Source of the DNA: CAYJLC01 sp044426345
Lineage (GTDB): Bacteria; Bacillota; Clostridia; Oscillospirales; Butyricicoccaceae
Reading direction: 5' to 3'
Assembly: GCA_044426345.1 (NCBI GenBank)
Contig: JAWXUP010000009.1
Location: 1 to 61,582, forward strand
DNA: 61,582 bases
The notes under the pieces: model-generated
The model's database searches: none
Told to the model about the DNA's origin: nothing
What the model saw: only the letters and a program-made list of their open reading frames with translations
Position numbers and translations under genes: made by a program
In this document: piece by piece, positions 50,892 to 58,618 of the stretch
Layout of the letters: each line of letters starts with the position of its first letter
Position numbering within the stretch: the stretch's first letter is position 1

Positions 50892-51563
50892 ATGAAAAAA
50901 ATAACAATTTTAGTCGTTGATGATGAAATGCGAATTAGACGAATGCTTAAAGATTTCCTAATCGGTTTCGGTTATAATATAATGGAGGCTGAAAATGGCG
51001 AGCAGGCATTAGATATTTATTATGATAATAATAGCAAAATCGACCTTATATTGCTTGATGTAATGATGCCAAAAGTAGACGGAAACCAAGTTTTAAGCGA
51101 AATTCGTGACTATAGCCTTGTGCCAATAATAATGCTTACAGCAAAAAGTGAAGAATATGATGAACTGTTGTCGCTAAAGAATGGCGCAGATGATTATATA
51201 TCAAAACCATTTTCGCCAACTATTTTGTTAGCACGTATTGAAAATGTGCTAAAACGTACAAATAAATTATCAGCTAAAGATATAGTTGAAGGCGATTTAA
51301 CTATTAATTTATCAAGTAATGAAGTTCATTATCAAGAAAAAAACATTGTTCTAACGCCTAAAGAGTATGACCTATTGTTATACCTTGTTCAAAATAAAAA
51401 TTTAGTGTTAAACCGTCAAGCAATTTTAAACGCTGTTTGGAATTATAATTATGATGGTGATGAGCGAACTGTTGACACGCATATAAAACAACTACGCTCA
51501 AAAATCCACAAAGAAGTTATACAAACAATACACGGTTTAGGCTATAAATTCAGAGGTGAATAA
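50892..51563 (+). CDS. OmpR/PhoB-family response regulator
   Basis: A 223-residue DNA-binding response regulator. The receiver (residues 1-~118) has acidic D10-D11, phospho-acceptor D56 (LILLDVMMPK), T in MLTAKSEE and K in YISKPFSP. The C-terminal winged helix (about 130-223) includes LTPKEYDLLLYL and GDERTVDTHIKQLR, the OmpR-type recognition helix. The frame opens at TTG 50880, but GGAGG is directly over that codon and lies 6-7 bases before ATG 50892. The kinase gene overlaps its end by 8 bases. Confidence 0.94.
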   Translation: MKKITILVVDDEMRIRRMLKDFLIGFGYNIMEAENGEQALDIYYDNNSKIDLILLDVMMPKVDGNQVLSEIRDYSLVPIIMLTAKSEEYDELLSLKNGADDYISKPFSPTILLARIENVLKRTNKLSAKDIVEGDLTINLSSNEVHYQEKNIVLTPKEYDLLLYLVQNKNLVLNRQAILNAVWNYNYDGDERTVDTHIKQLRSKIHKEVIQTIHGLGYKFRGE

Positions 51564-53013
51564 TATTTTAAAGTCTATTAAAACTAAAATGATTGTCGTT
51601 TTTACGTCTATAGTGTTTTTGGTAGTACTCACACAAATTATTTTCAATGCTTTTTTTGCTGAGACTTTTTATATTAAAAGCAAAGAAAAGCAACTTACAG
51701 AAATTTATTACTCAATAGTACGAAATTATTCTAGCGATGCAACAGAAATTTATAATCGTGTTAATAGCTATGAAGATGAAATGAATTTACGTGTTTTCAT
51801 ATACAATTCTGACTTGCAAGTTGTGTACGAAACTCTTTCAAATGAAATAACTAGTGAGCTTTTAAGTCAGTACAGCCTTTCGCAACAAGGAAGTTTGATA
51901 AAAAATTTTATGTGGTATCCACAAGTGAATTTAATAAAAAGCTATAGGAATGATGCCCAAACTCTTGCTGTTCGAGGAAGTGTGACATCGGAAGGGCTTA
52001 CAAACTATATTATTTTAGAAATTCCAGTATCGACTATACAACAAGCAGTTAAAACGTTGAACAAATATACTTTTAATGTTAGTTTGATACTTATGTTTGT
52101 AGGTGTTATGATTGTTTATTTCTTTTCGTATAGGTTATCGTTACCTATAGCAGCAATTAGTCGAGTAGCTAAAAACGTGGCAAATTTAGATTTTTCGACA
52201 AAATTACCCATACGAAAAGGTGATGATGAAATTAATACACTTGCAAAAAATATTAATTTTATGGCAGATGAACTTGAAAAATCTATTGAAGATTTAAAAA
52301 TAGCTAACGAAACACTAAAAAAAGATAATGATTTAAAGCAAGAAGTAGACAATATGCGTAAAGAATTTATTGCAAATGTCTCTCACGAGCTAAAAACTCC
52401 GTTATCTATTATGCAAGGTTATACAGAAATGCTAAAAAGTGACTTGCCAAACATAGATAAAGACTTTTATTATGATGTAATATTAGATGAAAATCGTCAT
52501 ATGAATGAGCTTGTGACAACTCTTTTAAACATCTCGAAACTTGATAATGGACTTACCGAACTTCAATGCGAATCTTTAGATTTAGTTGAGCTTTGCAAGT
52601 GGATTGTATCCAAAAATGAGCCGATGAATGAAGAAATCGCAGTGAAATTTACTACTGATAGCGATAAAGCTATGATTTTTGCTGAAAAAATGCGAATTGA
52701 GCAAGTAATCACTAACTTTGTATCGAATGCTTATAACTACGCAAATTCAATGATTTCTGTAGATATACGTCGACACGATTCTAGATTTAGGGTGTCTGTT
52801 TTAAATAATGGTGAAAAAATTTCAGAGCAGGATTTGGAGAAAATCTGGCATAGTTTTTATCGCGCTGATAAAGCAAGGACTAGAAATAAAGATAAAAACT
52901 TCGGTCTTGGCTTGTATATAGTTAAAAGCATTATTTCGGCACACAACGGTCTAGTTGGGGCTTATAATACCGAAGATGGTGTGTGTTTCTGGTTTGAAAT
53001 TGATGAGGCATAA
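51556..53013 (+). CDS. Sensor histidine kinase
   Basis: A 485-residue membrane sensor kinase. First membrane helix about residues 10-33; an extracellular domain of about 140 residues that may be PAS-like, with no cysteines or known ligand motif; second helix about 173-192. HAMP (about 194-245) is followed by the dimerisation domain with phospho-acceptor H277 (VSHELKTPLS). The ATPase domain has NFVSNAYNYA (N box), a degenerate D box and GLGLYIVKSII (G box). The start at GTG 51556 overlaps the regulator. The signal is unknown; the neighbouring CapA-like gene might be a target. Confidence 0.93.
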   Translation: MNNILKSIKTKMIVVFTSIVFLVVLTQIIFNAFFAETFYIKSKEKQLTEIYYSIVRNYSSDATEIYNRVNSYEDEMNLRVFIYNSDLQVVYETLSNEITSELLSQYSLSQQGSLIKNFMWYPQVNLIKSYRNDAQTLAVRGSVTSEGLTNYIILEIPVSTIQQAVKTLNKYTFNVSLILMFVGVMIVYFFSYRLSLPIAAISRVAKNVANLDFSTKLPIRKGDDEINTLAKNINFMADELEKSIEDLKIANETLKKDNDLKQEVDNMRKEFIANVSHELKTPLSIMQGYTEMLKSDLPNIDKDFYYDVILDENRHMNELVTTLLNISKLDNGLTELQCESLDLVELCKWIVSKNEPMNEEIAVKFTTDSDKAMIFAEKMRIEQVITNFVSNAYNYANSMISVDIRRHDSRFRVSVLNNGEKISEQDLEKIWHSFYRADKARTRNKDKNFGLGLYIVKSIISAHNGLVGAYNTEDGVCFWFEIDEA

Positions 53014-53027
53014 TTTTGCAATAAACA

Positions 53028-53056
53028 TTGAAAAAATATACATTTTGTGGTAAAAT
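53028..53056 (+). promoter_or_regulatory. Promoter of the malic enzyme gene
   Basis: TTGAAA at 53028-53033 and TAAAAT at 53051-53056, spacer 17. Confidence 0.6.
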
Positions 53057-53088
53057 TATGATATAAAATTATTTAAAGGAGTTTAGTT

Positions 53089-54264
53089 ATGCAAGATAAA
53101 AAACAAATCGCTCTTGACAAACATAGAGAATGGAAAGGCAAACTTGAAATTATTTGCAAATGTCCTGTAGAAAATGCAGAAGATTTATCTGTAGCTTATA
53201 CACCTGGTGTTGCAGAACCTTGCTTAGAAATCGCAAAAGATGTAAGTTTAAGTTATGAATACACTGGTCGTGCTAATACAGTTGCTGTAATTTCAGATGG
53301 TACAGCAGTTTTAGGACTTGGCGATATCGGTGCTGAAGCATCAATGCCAGTTATGGAAGGTAAATGCGTACTTTTCAAAGCATTTGCTGGAGTAAACGCT
53401 ATTCCACTTTGTATTAAATCAAAAGACGTTGATGAAATAGTTCGTACAATTAAATTACTAGAAGGCAGTTTTGGTGGTGTAAATCTTGAAGATATTGCTG
53501 CTCCTCGTTGTTTTGAAATTGAAAAAGCACTAAAAGAACAATGCGAAATACCAATTTTCCACGATGACCAACACGGTACAGCGATTATCGTATTAGCTGC
53601 TGTTATGAATGCATTAAAATTAGTAGGTAAAAACCTTACTGATATTAAAATGGTTATAAATGGCGACGGTGCTGCTGCTACTGCAATCACAAAATTACTA
53701 CTTAGTGCTGGTGCTAAAAATATCACTGTTGTAAACCTTTACGGTGCATTACATAGTGAACGTGATGACCTTGACAGTGCAAGATATGAATTAGCTTGTA
53801 TGACAAATCCAAATATGTTAAAAGGCTCTTTAGGCGATGTAATTGATGATGCTGATGTATTTATCGGCGTATCAGCTGCAGGTTGTTTAAAACCTGAAAT
53901 GGTAGCAAAAATGGCAGAAAAATCTATCGTTTTCGCAATGGCAAATCCTTCTCCAGAAATTTTCCCAGAAGAGGCTTTAGCTGCTGGTGCATATGTTGTT
54001 GGTACAGGTCGTTCGGATTATCCAAACCAAATTAACAACGTACTTGCATTCCCAGGTGTTTTCCGTGGAGCATTAGACGTTTTAGCATCTGATATTAACG
54101 ACGAAATGAAAGTTGCTGCTGCACACGCACTTGCATCATTGGTTAGTGATGAAGATTTAAAAACAGATTATGTTATTCCTTATGCTTTTGATAATCGCGT
54201 AGGACCTGCAATTGCCGAAGCTGTAAAAGCTGCTGCTATTGCGACTGGTGTTAACAGAAAATAA
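53089..54264 (+). CDS. NAD(P)-dependent malic enzyme (oxaloacetate-decarboxylating)
   Basis: A 391-residue short-form malic enzyme, converting malate to pyruvate and CO2 with reduction of NAD(P). AYTPGVAEPC at about residue 36, GLGDIGAEASMPVMEGK, the metal-site FHDDQHGTA near 163, the nucleotide-binding fold with NGDGAAATAI and the C-terminal FAMANPSPEI are present. The glycine motif is G-D-G-A-A, a variant of the usual G-A-G-A-A. NAD versus NADP cannot be resolved. It is a single gene with its own promoter, and the 90-base-distant hairpin at 54353-54387 may also end its transcript. Confidence 0.93.
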   Translation: MQDKKQIALDKHREWKGKLEIICKCPVENAEDLSVAYTPGVAEPCLEIAKDVSLSYEYTGRANTVAVISDGTAVLGLGDIGAEASMPVMEGKCVLFKAFAGVNAIPLCIKSKDVDEIVRTIKLLEGSFGGVNLEDIAAPRCFEIEKALKEQCEIPIFHDDQHGTAIIVLAAVMNALKLVGKNLTDIKMVINGDGAAATAITKLLLSAGAKNITVVNLYGALHSERDDLDSARYELACMTNPNMLKGSLGDVIDDADVFIGVSAAGCLKPEMVAKMAEKSIVFAMANPSPEIFPEEALAAGAYVVGTGRSDYPNQINNVLAFPGVFRGALDVLASDINDEMKVAAAHALASLVSDEDLKTDYVIPYAFDNRVGPAIAEAVKAAAIATGVNRK

Positions 54265-54275
54265 ATGGCGTAGAG

Positions 54276-54303
54276 TTGACATGAAAACAATCTATAATAT
54301 GCA
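54276..54303 (+). promoter_or_regulatory. Candidate promoter of the antisense RNA
   Basis: TTGACA at 54276-54281 and TATGCA at 54298-54303, spacer 16. Seven bases after the -10 the motif AGACATTGCC begins (54311). Confidence 0.6.
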
Positions 54304-54310
54304 TATAAAT

Positions 54311-54388
54311 AGACATTGCCGATAATACGGTTAGTCTAAGTTGAGATTAAGAAAGTAACCACACTTGACAGGGGTGGTTACTTTTTTA
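54311..54388 (+). ncRNA. Candidate antisense RNA of a type I toxin-antitoxin module
   Basis: A transcript from the promoter above would start near 54311 (AGACATTGCC) and end at the terminator at 54353-54387, about 78 bases, overlapping the 3' end of the toxin mRNA on the opposite strand. Its only sequence features are the start motif and the terminator hairpin. In Firmicute modules such as txpA/RatA and bsrG/SR4 the antitoxin RNA overlaps the toxin mRNA 3' end in this way. No protein frame with a ribosome binding site is present. Confidence 0.6.
54353..54387. terminator. Bidirectional terminator shared by toxin and antisense RNA
   Basis: AAGTAACCAC (54353-54362) pairs with GTGGTTACTT (54374-54383), then TTTTTT on the plus strand and CTTTCTT on the minus strand. 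The toxin stop codon lies in this stem. Confidence 0.85.
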
Positions 54389-54440
54389 TGCTTAAAATTA
54401 TCGTTAATAATAAAATCATAAAACAGATTATGTAATCCAT
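54378..54440 (-). CDS. 20-residue hydrophobic peptide, probable type I toxin
   Basis: A short frame, MDYIICFMILLLTIILSIKK, on the minus strand, with AAAGGTGAT 4-6 bases before its ATG. It is one membrane helix with a charged start and two lysines at the end, the standard form of TxpA/BsrG-like membrane toxins. Its stop codon sits at the base of the terminator stem, as in known members. The promoter would be TAGACA (54543-54538) and TATCTT (54520-54515), spacer 17, giving a start at 54507. The peptide is too short for routine gene callers. It lies alone between malic enzyme and proA. Confidence 0.75.
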   Translation of the reverse strand: MDYIICFMILLLTIILSIKK

Positions 54441-54497
54441 AATATCACCTTTGCACAAAAAATCGTGCGTGGGATAATGACTAACCACTTACCGTTT

Positions 54498-54543
54498 GGC
54501 AATGTCTAAGAGTAAAGATAACATATTTCAAAGTGTATGTCTA
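54498..54543 (-). promoter_or_regulatory. Candidate promoter and 5' motif of the toxin mRNA
   Basis: On the minus strand TAGACA (54543-54538) and TATCTT (54520-54515) have a 17-base spacer. Seven bases later the same AGACATTGCC (54507-54498) begins as in the antisense RNA. ACGGT and GGTTAGTC follow in both transcripts, so the DNA forms an inverted repeat with 54311-54336. Confidence 0.6.
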
Positions 54544-54667
54544 TGCACAATCTTGGATAAAAAATTATAACAGCATTTATTAATATGTAAATTCTTAATC
54601 TTAGTGATTGGGAGTTTTTTTGTTTGTGGCAATTTTGTGTCTAAGTTGCAAGATGAAAGATTTTCTA

Positions 54668-54696
54668 TTGCAAAAAAATCTAAAAAGCGATATAAT
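54668..54696 (+). promoter_or_regulatory. Promoter of proA-proB-proC
   Basis: TTGCAA at 54668-54673 and TATAAT at 54691-54696, spacer 17, about 50 bases before proA. I see no T-box or riboswitch here. Confidence 0.7.
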
Positions 54697-54745
54697 AATA
54701 TTTAATAGGCAAATTAATAGGTTGCAATAAAGAAAAGGTGGTCTT

Positions 54746-55987
54746 ATGGGAAAATTAATCGACAGTGGTATCGCACTTAAAAAATCATCGAAAATACTTT
54801 CAACTCTTAGTACACTTGAAAAAAACAATGCGCTAAAAGAAATTATAAAAGCACTTGAGGCTAATAAACCCAGTATTTTAGCTGAAAATGAGAAAGATGT
54901 GCAAAATGCTCGTGATAATGGCGTGAAAGAAAGTCTTATCGACCGTTTAGCGCTAAATGAAAGTCGTTTAGATGCGATAATTGATAGTATAAATACAGTG
55001 ATTAAACTCCCAGACCCCATCGGTGCTTGCAAATACGGAAAAACAGCCGAAAATGGTATGCAAATAAATCAAGTAACCGTGCCACTAGGTGTTATATCTA
55101 TAATATATGAATCACGTCCGAATGTAACGGTCGATGCAGCGGTGTTAGCTCTTAAAAGTGGTAACTGCGTACTTCTTCGTGGTAGTTCGTCGGCGATAAA
55201 CTCTAATAAGGCTTTAGTAAAAGCTATTCGTGAAGGTTTGAGCAATAGTAAAATTCCAGCTGATGCGTGCATATTAGTAGAAGATACTGACCGTGCTTTG
55301 GTGCTTGAACTGCTAAAAATGAATAAATATTTAGATTTAGTAATTCCACGTGGTGGTGCAGATTTAATTAATTTTGTTGTACAAAATGCTACTGTTCCGA
55401 CTATAGAAACTGGCGTTGGTAACTGTCATTTATTTGTAGATGAATCTGCTGATTTTGAAATGGCTTTAAATATTATTGAAAACGGAAAAGTGCAACGCCC
55501 GTCGGTTTGTAATGCACTTGAAACTGTGCTTGTACATAAAAATATAGCTGAGCAGTTTTTACCGAAACTTGCGAAAAAAATCGGCGATAAAGTTGAGTTT
55601 TATGGTTGTGAAGTAACGCAAAAATATATAGATTGCAAATCTGCGACAACCGTAGAATACGCTACAGAATTTTTAGATTATGTTCTTGCAATTCGTGTTG
55701 TAGATGACGTTCACCAAGCTATTGAGCATATAGATGAATATACATCGCATCACTCTGAATGTATTGTGTCAAATGATTACGCAAATACAAATATATTTAC
55801 AAAACAAGTAGACGCTGCTTGCGTTTATGTTAATGCCTCAACTAGATTTACCGACGGTGGTGAGTTTGGTTTTGGTTGTGAAATGGGAATTTCAACTCAA
55901 AAAATGCACGTCCGTGGACCTGTCGGCTTAGAACATTTGGTGTCTAGCAAATATGTTATTTTAGGTAACGGACAAATAAGGGGATAA
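54746..55987 (+). CDS. proA: Glutamate-5-semialdehyde dehydrogenase (gamma-glutamyl phosphate reductase)
   Basis: ProA reduces gamma-glutamyl phosphate to glutamate semialdehyde, the second step of proline synthesis. The 413-residue protein has an aldehyde-dehydrogenase fold. LPDPIGACKYGKTAENG, VPLGVISIIYESRPNVTVDA, CVLLRGSSSAINSN, VIPRGGADLI and the active-site cysteine in QRPSVCNALET near residue 255 are family features, with EFGFGCEMGISTQKMHVRGP at the C-terminus. AAAGGTGG precedes the ATG. Order A-B-C differs from the common proBA order. The proB start is one base after its stop. Confidence 0.96.
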   Translation: MGKLIDSGIALKKSSKILSTLSTLEKNNALKEIIKALEANKPSILAENEKDVQNARDNGVKESLIDRLALNESRLDAIIDSINTVIKLPDPIGACKYGKTAENGMQINQVTVPLGVISIIYESRPNVTVDAAVLALKSGNCVLLRGSSSAINSNKALVKAIREGLSNSKIPADACILVEDTDRALVLELLKMNKYLDLVIPRGGADLINFVVQNATVPTIETGVGNCHLFVDESADFEMALNIIENGKVQRPSVCNALETVLVHKNIAEQFLPKLAKKIGDKVEFYGCEVTQKYIDCKSATTVEYATEFLDYVLAIRVVDDVHQAIEHIDEYTSHHSECIVSNDYANTNIFTKQVDAACVYVNASTRFTDGGEFGFGCEMGISTQKMHVRGPVGLEHLVSSKYVILGNGQIRG

Positions 55988-55988
55988 T

Positions 55989-56765
55989 ATGTTAAGTAAA
56001 CTTAGAAAAATCGTTATAAAAGTAGGTAGTAATACTTTATCTGACGAGAATGGATTTATAAACGAGAAATTTATCGAAAATTTAACAGATCAAGTAGCAC
56101 GTCTTGTAAAACAAGGCAAAGAAGTAATTATTGTATCATCTGGTGCGAAAATTGCTGGTATTTCGGCTCTTAATAAATGGAGCAGAAAATCGGATATACA
56201 TTATAAACAGGCACTTTGTGCTATAGGACAAGTTCGTCTTTTGGAGCATTATAGAAAAAATTTCACCGAACACGATATGCACATAGCACAAATTTTGCTT
56301 ACTCGTGATGACTTTACAAATGATAATCGCGTGTTAAATATCAGAAATACGCTATTTACACTTGTTGATGAAGGTGTTGTACCTATTATTAATGAAAATG
56401 ATACCGTATGTGTTGAAGAACTTAAAATCGGTGATAATGATACGCTAGGAGCGTTAACTGCTAGAATTTGGAATGCTGATGTTTTGGTTATTTTAAGCGA
56501 TATAGCGGGACTTTATGATAAAAACCCAAAAGATCACGATGATGCTAAATTATTAGAACAAGTTCATAATGTAGATAGCATTATTGATAGCATTGAAATA
56601 GGAGAAAGCAATAGCTTTGGAACTGGTGGTATCAAAACAAAACTTGATGCGGCAAAACTTTGTAATGAATATGAAATTCCGATGATACTGGCAGACGGTA
56701 GCATTGAGAATGTTATAGATAAACTTATAAATGATGAAATTCCACACACGATTTTTATGCCTTAG
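55989..56765 (+). CDS. proB: Glutamate 5-kinase
   Basis: ProB phosphorylates glutamate at the gamma carboxyl, the first and feedback-inhibited step of proline synthesis. The 258-residue protein is the amino acid kinase domain alone: KIVIKVGSNTLSDENG, VIIVSSGAKIAGISAL, LLTRDDF, INENDTVCVEELKIGDNDTLGA and GTGGIKTKLDAAKLC. The C-terminal PUA domain of the ~370-residue enzymes is absent, as in some Firmicutes. It runs 12 bases before proC. Proline inhibition, if present, must act through the kinase domain. Confidence 0.95.
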   Translation: MLSKLRKIVIKVGSNTLSDENGFINEKFIENLTDQVARLVKQGKEVIIVSSGAKIAGISALNKWSRKSDIHYKQALCAIGQVRLLEHYRKNFTEHDMHIAQILLTRDDFTNDNRVLNIRNTLFTLVDEGVVPIINENDTVCVEELKIGDNDTLGALTARIWNADVLVILSDIAGLYDKNPKDHDDAKLLEQVHNVDSIIDSIEIGESNSFGTGGIKTKLDAAKLCNEYEIPMILADGSIENVIDKLINDEIPHTIFMP

Positions 56766-56776
56766 GGAGGTAACTT

Positions 56777-57559
56777 ATGAACTTAGGATTTATTGGCACA
56801 GGAAATATGGCAAGCGCGCTTATCGAAGGTTTTAAATTTAAACCAGAAAATGTTTACGTATCAAATAAAACACCAGAGAAAGCAAAAGCTATAGCTGAAA
56901 GACTATCTGTAAAATATTGTGAAACTAATGAAGAGGTTTGTAAAAATGCGAACTTGATATTTATTTGTGTAAAACCGAATAAATACGAAGAAGTATTAAC
57001 CGAAATAAAACCATTTATCAAGCATAAAACTATAGTTTCAATTGCAGCAGGAATTACTATAGAGTTTATAAAAAAAGTGACTGATAATAATTGTAAAATT
57101 GTTCGTACAATGCCAAATACACCAGCACAAGTTATGTGCGGAACAACGGGTATGTGCTTTTGCGAAAAAGTATCTGGGGCAGAGCAATTACTTGTAATGG
57201 AGCTTTTTAAACGTGTAGGACAAGCTGTACGAGTTCAAGAAAAAGATATGCACGCAGTGGTGGCACTTTCTGGGTCAAGTCCTGCTTATGCATATATGTT
57301 TATCGAGGCAATGGCGAAAGCTGGTGAAAAAATCGGCTTTAATTATGAAGATGCAGTGACTCTTGCTGCAAATTCGGTTATGGGAGCTGCGAAAATGGTT
57401 CTTGAAACAGGAATTTCACCAGAGCAACTTACAAAAAATGTATGTTCACCAGGTGGAACAACAATCGAAGGTGTTGCAGTTTTAGAAAAAGATATAGATT
57501 CGCTTATGTTTAACACTGTAAAGGCTGTTGCTGATAAAAGCGTGCTTTTGACTAAATAA
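56777..57559 (+). CDS. proC: Pyrroline-5-carboxylate reductase
   Basis: ProC reduces pyrroline-5-carboxylate to proline with NAD(P)H. The 260 residues open with the Rossmann motif LGFIGTGNMASALIEGF. IFICVKPNKYEEVL, VSIAAGITIEFIKK, IVRTMPNTPAQVMCG and ALSGSSPAYAYMFIEAMAKAG follow, and the C-terminal SPGGTTIEGVAVLE is present. It completes the proline pathway within one operon. AGGGAGGT precedes the ATG. No terminator is obvious after it; the T-box promoter lies 170 bases downstream. Confidence 0.96.
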   Translation: MNLGFIGTGNMASALIEGFKFKPENVYVSNKTPEKAKAIAERLSVKYCETNEEVCKNANLIFICVKPNKYEEVLTEIKPFIKHKTIVSIAAGITIEFIKKVTDNNCKIVRTMPNTPAQVMCGTTGMCFCEKVSGAEQLLVMELFKRVGQAVRVQEKDMHAVVALSGSSPAYAYMFIEAMAKAGEKIGFNYEDAVTLAANSVMGAAKMVLETGISPEQLTKNVCSPGGTTIEGVAVLEKDIDSLMFNTVKAVADKSVLLTK

Positions 57560-57730
57560 ATAATTCAGATAAATTGAAAAGAGTTGGAAACTGTAATAGC
57601 TGCGTTTGGTATCGGTATAATTATGAAATTATTTGAAAAAAACGCTAAAAAAGTTACAGATAAATTTCTACATTGCAATAAAGTTAAATATTTAGTAAAT
57701 GTTAAATGTAAAAAAAATAGAACAAACCTA

Positions 57731-57759
57731 TTGACAAATTATGAATTTAGATTTATAAT
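57731..57759 (+). promoter_or_regulatory. Promoter of the T-box leader
   Basis: TTGACA at 57731-57736 and TATAAT at 57754-57759, spacer 17: a perfect consensus promoter. It overlaps the end of a spurious 70-codon frame. Confidence 0.85.
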
Positions 57760-57765
57760 TATTTT

Positions 57766-58033
57766 AATACGAAAAAGCAATGAACGAGTAAAGTAGCTAT
57801 TTGGAACGCTTGCAGAGAGCCGTTGGTGGTGTAAAACGGTAGGTGAAAAAAGGTGAAACTCACTCGGGAGCTGTCGGCTGAATTTAGTAAGCTAGAACGG
57901 ATTTCCACCGTTACAGGGAAAGTATGTTGTTTGACATACATTGAGTGGCATAGCTATATCTATATAGTCTTGCAACGAGAGTGGTAACACGGAGATATTA
58001 TGCTTCGTCTCTTAATTGAGACGGAGCTTTTTT
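57766..58033 (+). promoter_or_regulatory. T-box leader, probable leucine type, with terminator
   Basis: A T-box riboswitch that reads uncharged tRNA. Stem I features (AGAGAGCCGTTGG, then GGTGAAACTCACTCGGGAGCTG split here for length as GGTGAAACTCAC and TCGGGAGCTG) contain a plausible specifier codon CTC (leucine) in AAACTCAC. The conserved T-box sequence is GAGAGTGGTAACACGG at 57977-57992, and the terminator is GCTTCGTCTC (58002-58011) with GAGACGGAGC (58018-58027), then TTTTTT. The gene it should control is leuA, but ~585 bases of repeats separate them. Confidence 0.92.
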
Positions 58034-58039
58034 GTTTAT

Positions 58040-58525
58040 TTTGTAAAAAACACACCCTGTAGGGGCGAACAGTGTTCGCCCGTGACACGCAATAAAATTT
58101 CACCACGTAAAAAACATCGCAAAAATTGTAGGGTACGGCGTCATCGACGTACCGTGACGTATAATAAAATATCATCGCATATAAAAATCACACAAAAAAA
58201 CATCATAAATGTAGGGTGGGGGCTTGCTCCCACCGTGCAATAAATCTGCAAGGATTGTAAATAAACGCACGCAATATGACGGGCGACCACAGGTCGCCCC
58301 TACAAAACGGTAATTTGAAATAAATTTTGCATAAAACAACACACCCTGTAGGGGCGAACAGTGTTCGCCCGTGTCACGCAATAAAATTTCACCACGTAAA
58401 AAACATCGCAAAAATCGTAGGGTACGGCGTCCTCGACGTACCGTGACGCATAATAAAATATCACAAAACAATAAATTAACACACGCAATATGACGGGCGG
58501 CCAATGACCACCCCTACAAAAATAT
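58040..58525. repeat. Repeat array between the T-box terminator and leuA
   Basis: Two ~125-base composite units, at about 58050-58175 and 58340-58465, are near-identical direct repeats with a 290-base period. Each has CCCTGTAGGGGCGAACagtGTTCGCCCGTG and then GTAGGGTACGGCGTCxTCGACGTACCGTG. Between them are GGTGGGGGCTTGCTCCCACC (58215-58238) and a GGGCGACCACAGGTCGCCC unit (58282-58300); a last GGGCGGCCaatGACCACCCC unit ends the array. No gene is present. Confidence 0.85.
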
Positions 58526-58618
58526 GTTTGAAATAAAACATCACAAAAAACCACGATAAATCGTTATAAAAATATAAAATATTACAATTTGTATAATAAA
58601 TTTTGGGAGGAAACACAA

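Noticed and set aside
54265..54745. Considered a T-box or other riboswitch ahead of proA
   Set aside because: No aptamer motifs are present; the hairpin at 54353-54387 and the inverted AGACATTGCC repeats fit a toxin-antitoxin module better, and proA has its own promoter at 54668.
57584..57796. 70-codon plus-strand frame after proC starting with TTG
   Set aside because: It begins 24 bases behind proC with only a weak GAAAAGAG site, and its last 20 codons overlap the consensus promoter and leader of the T-box. Composition looks non-coding. A short peptide from its first 30 codons cannot be fully excluded.
58016..58554. Several 70-110 codon frames between the T-box and leuA, both strands
   Set aside because: All are readings through repeat modules that recur elsewhere in other frames.
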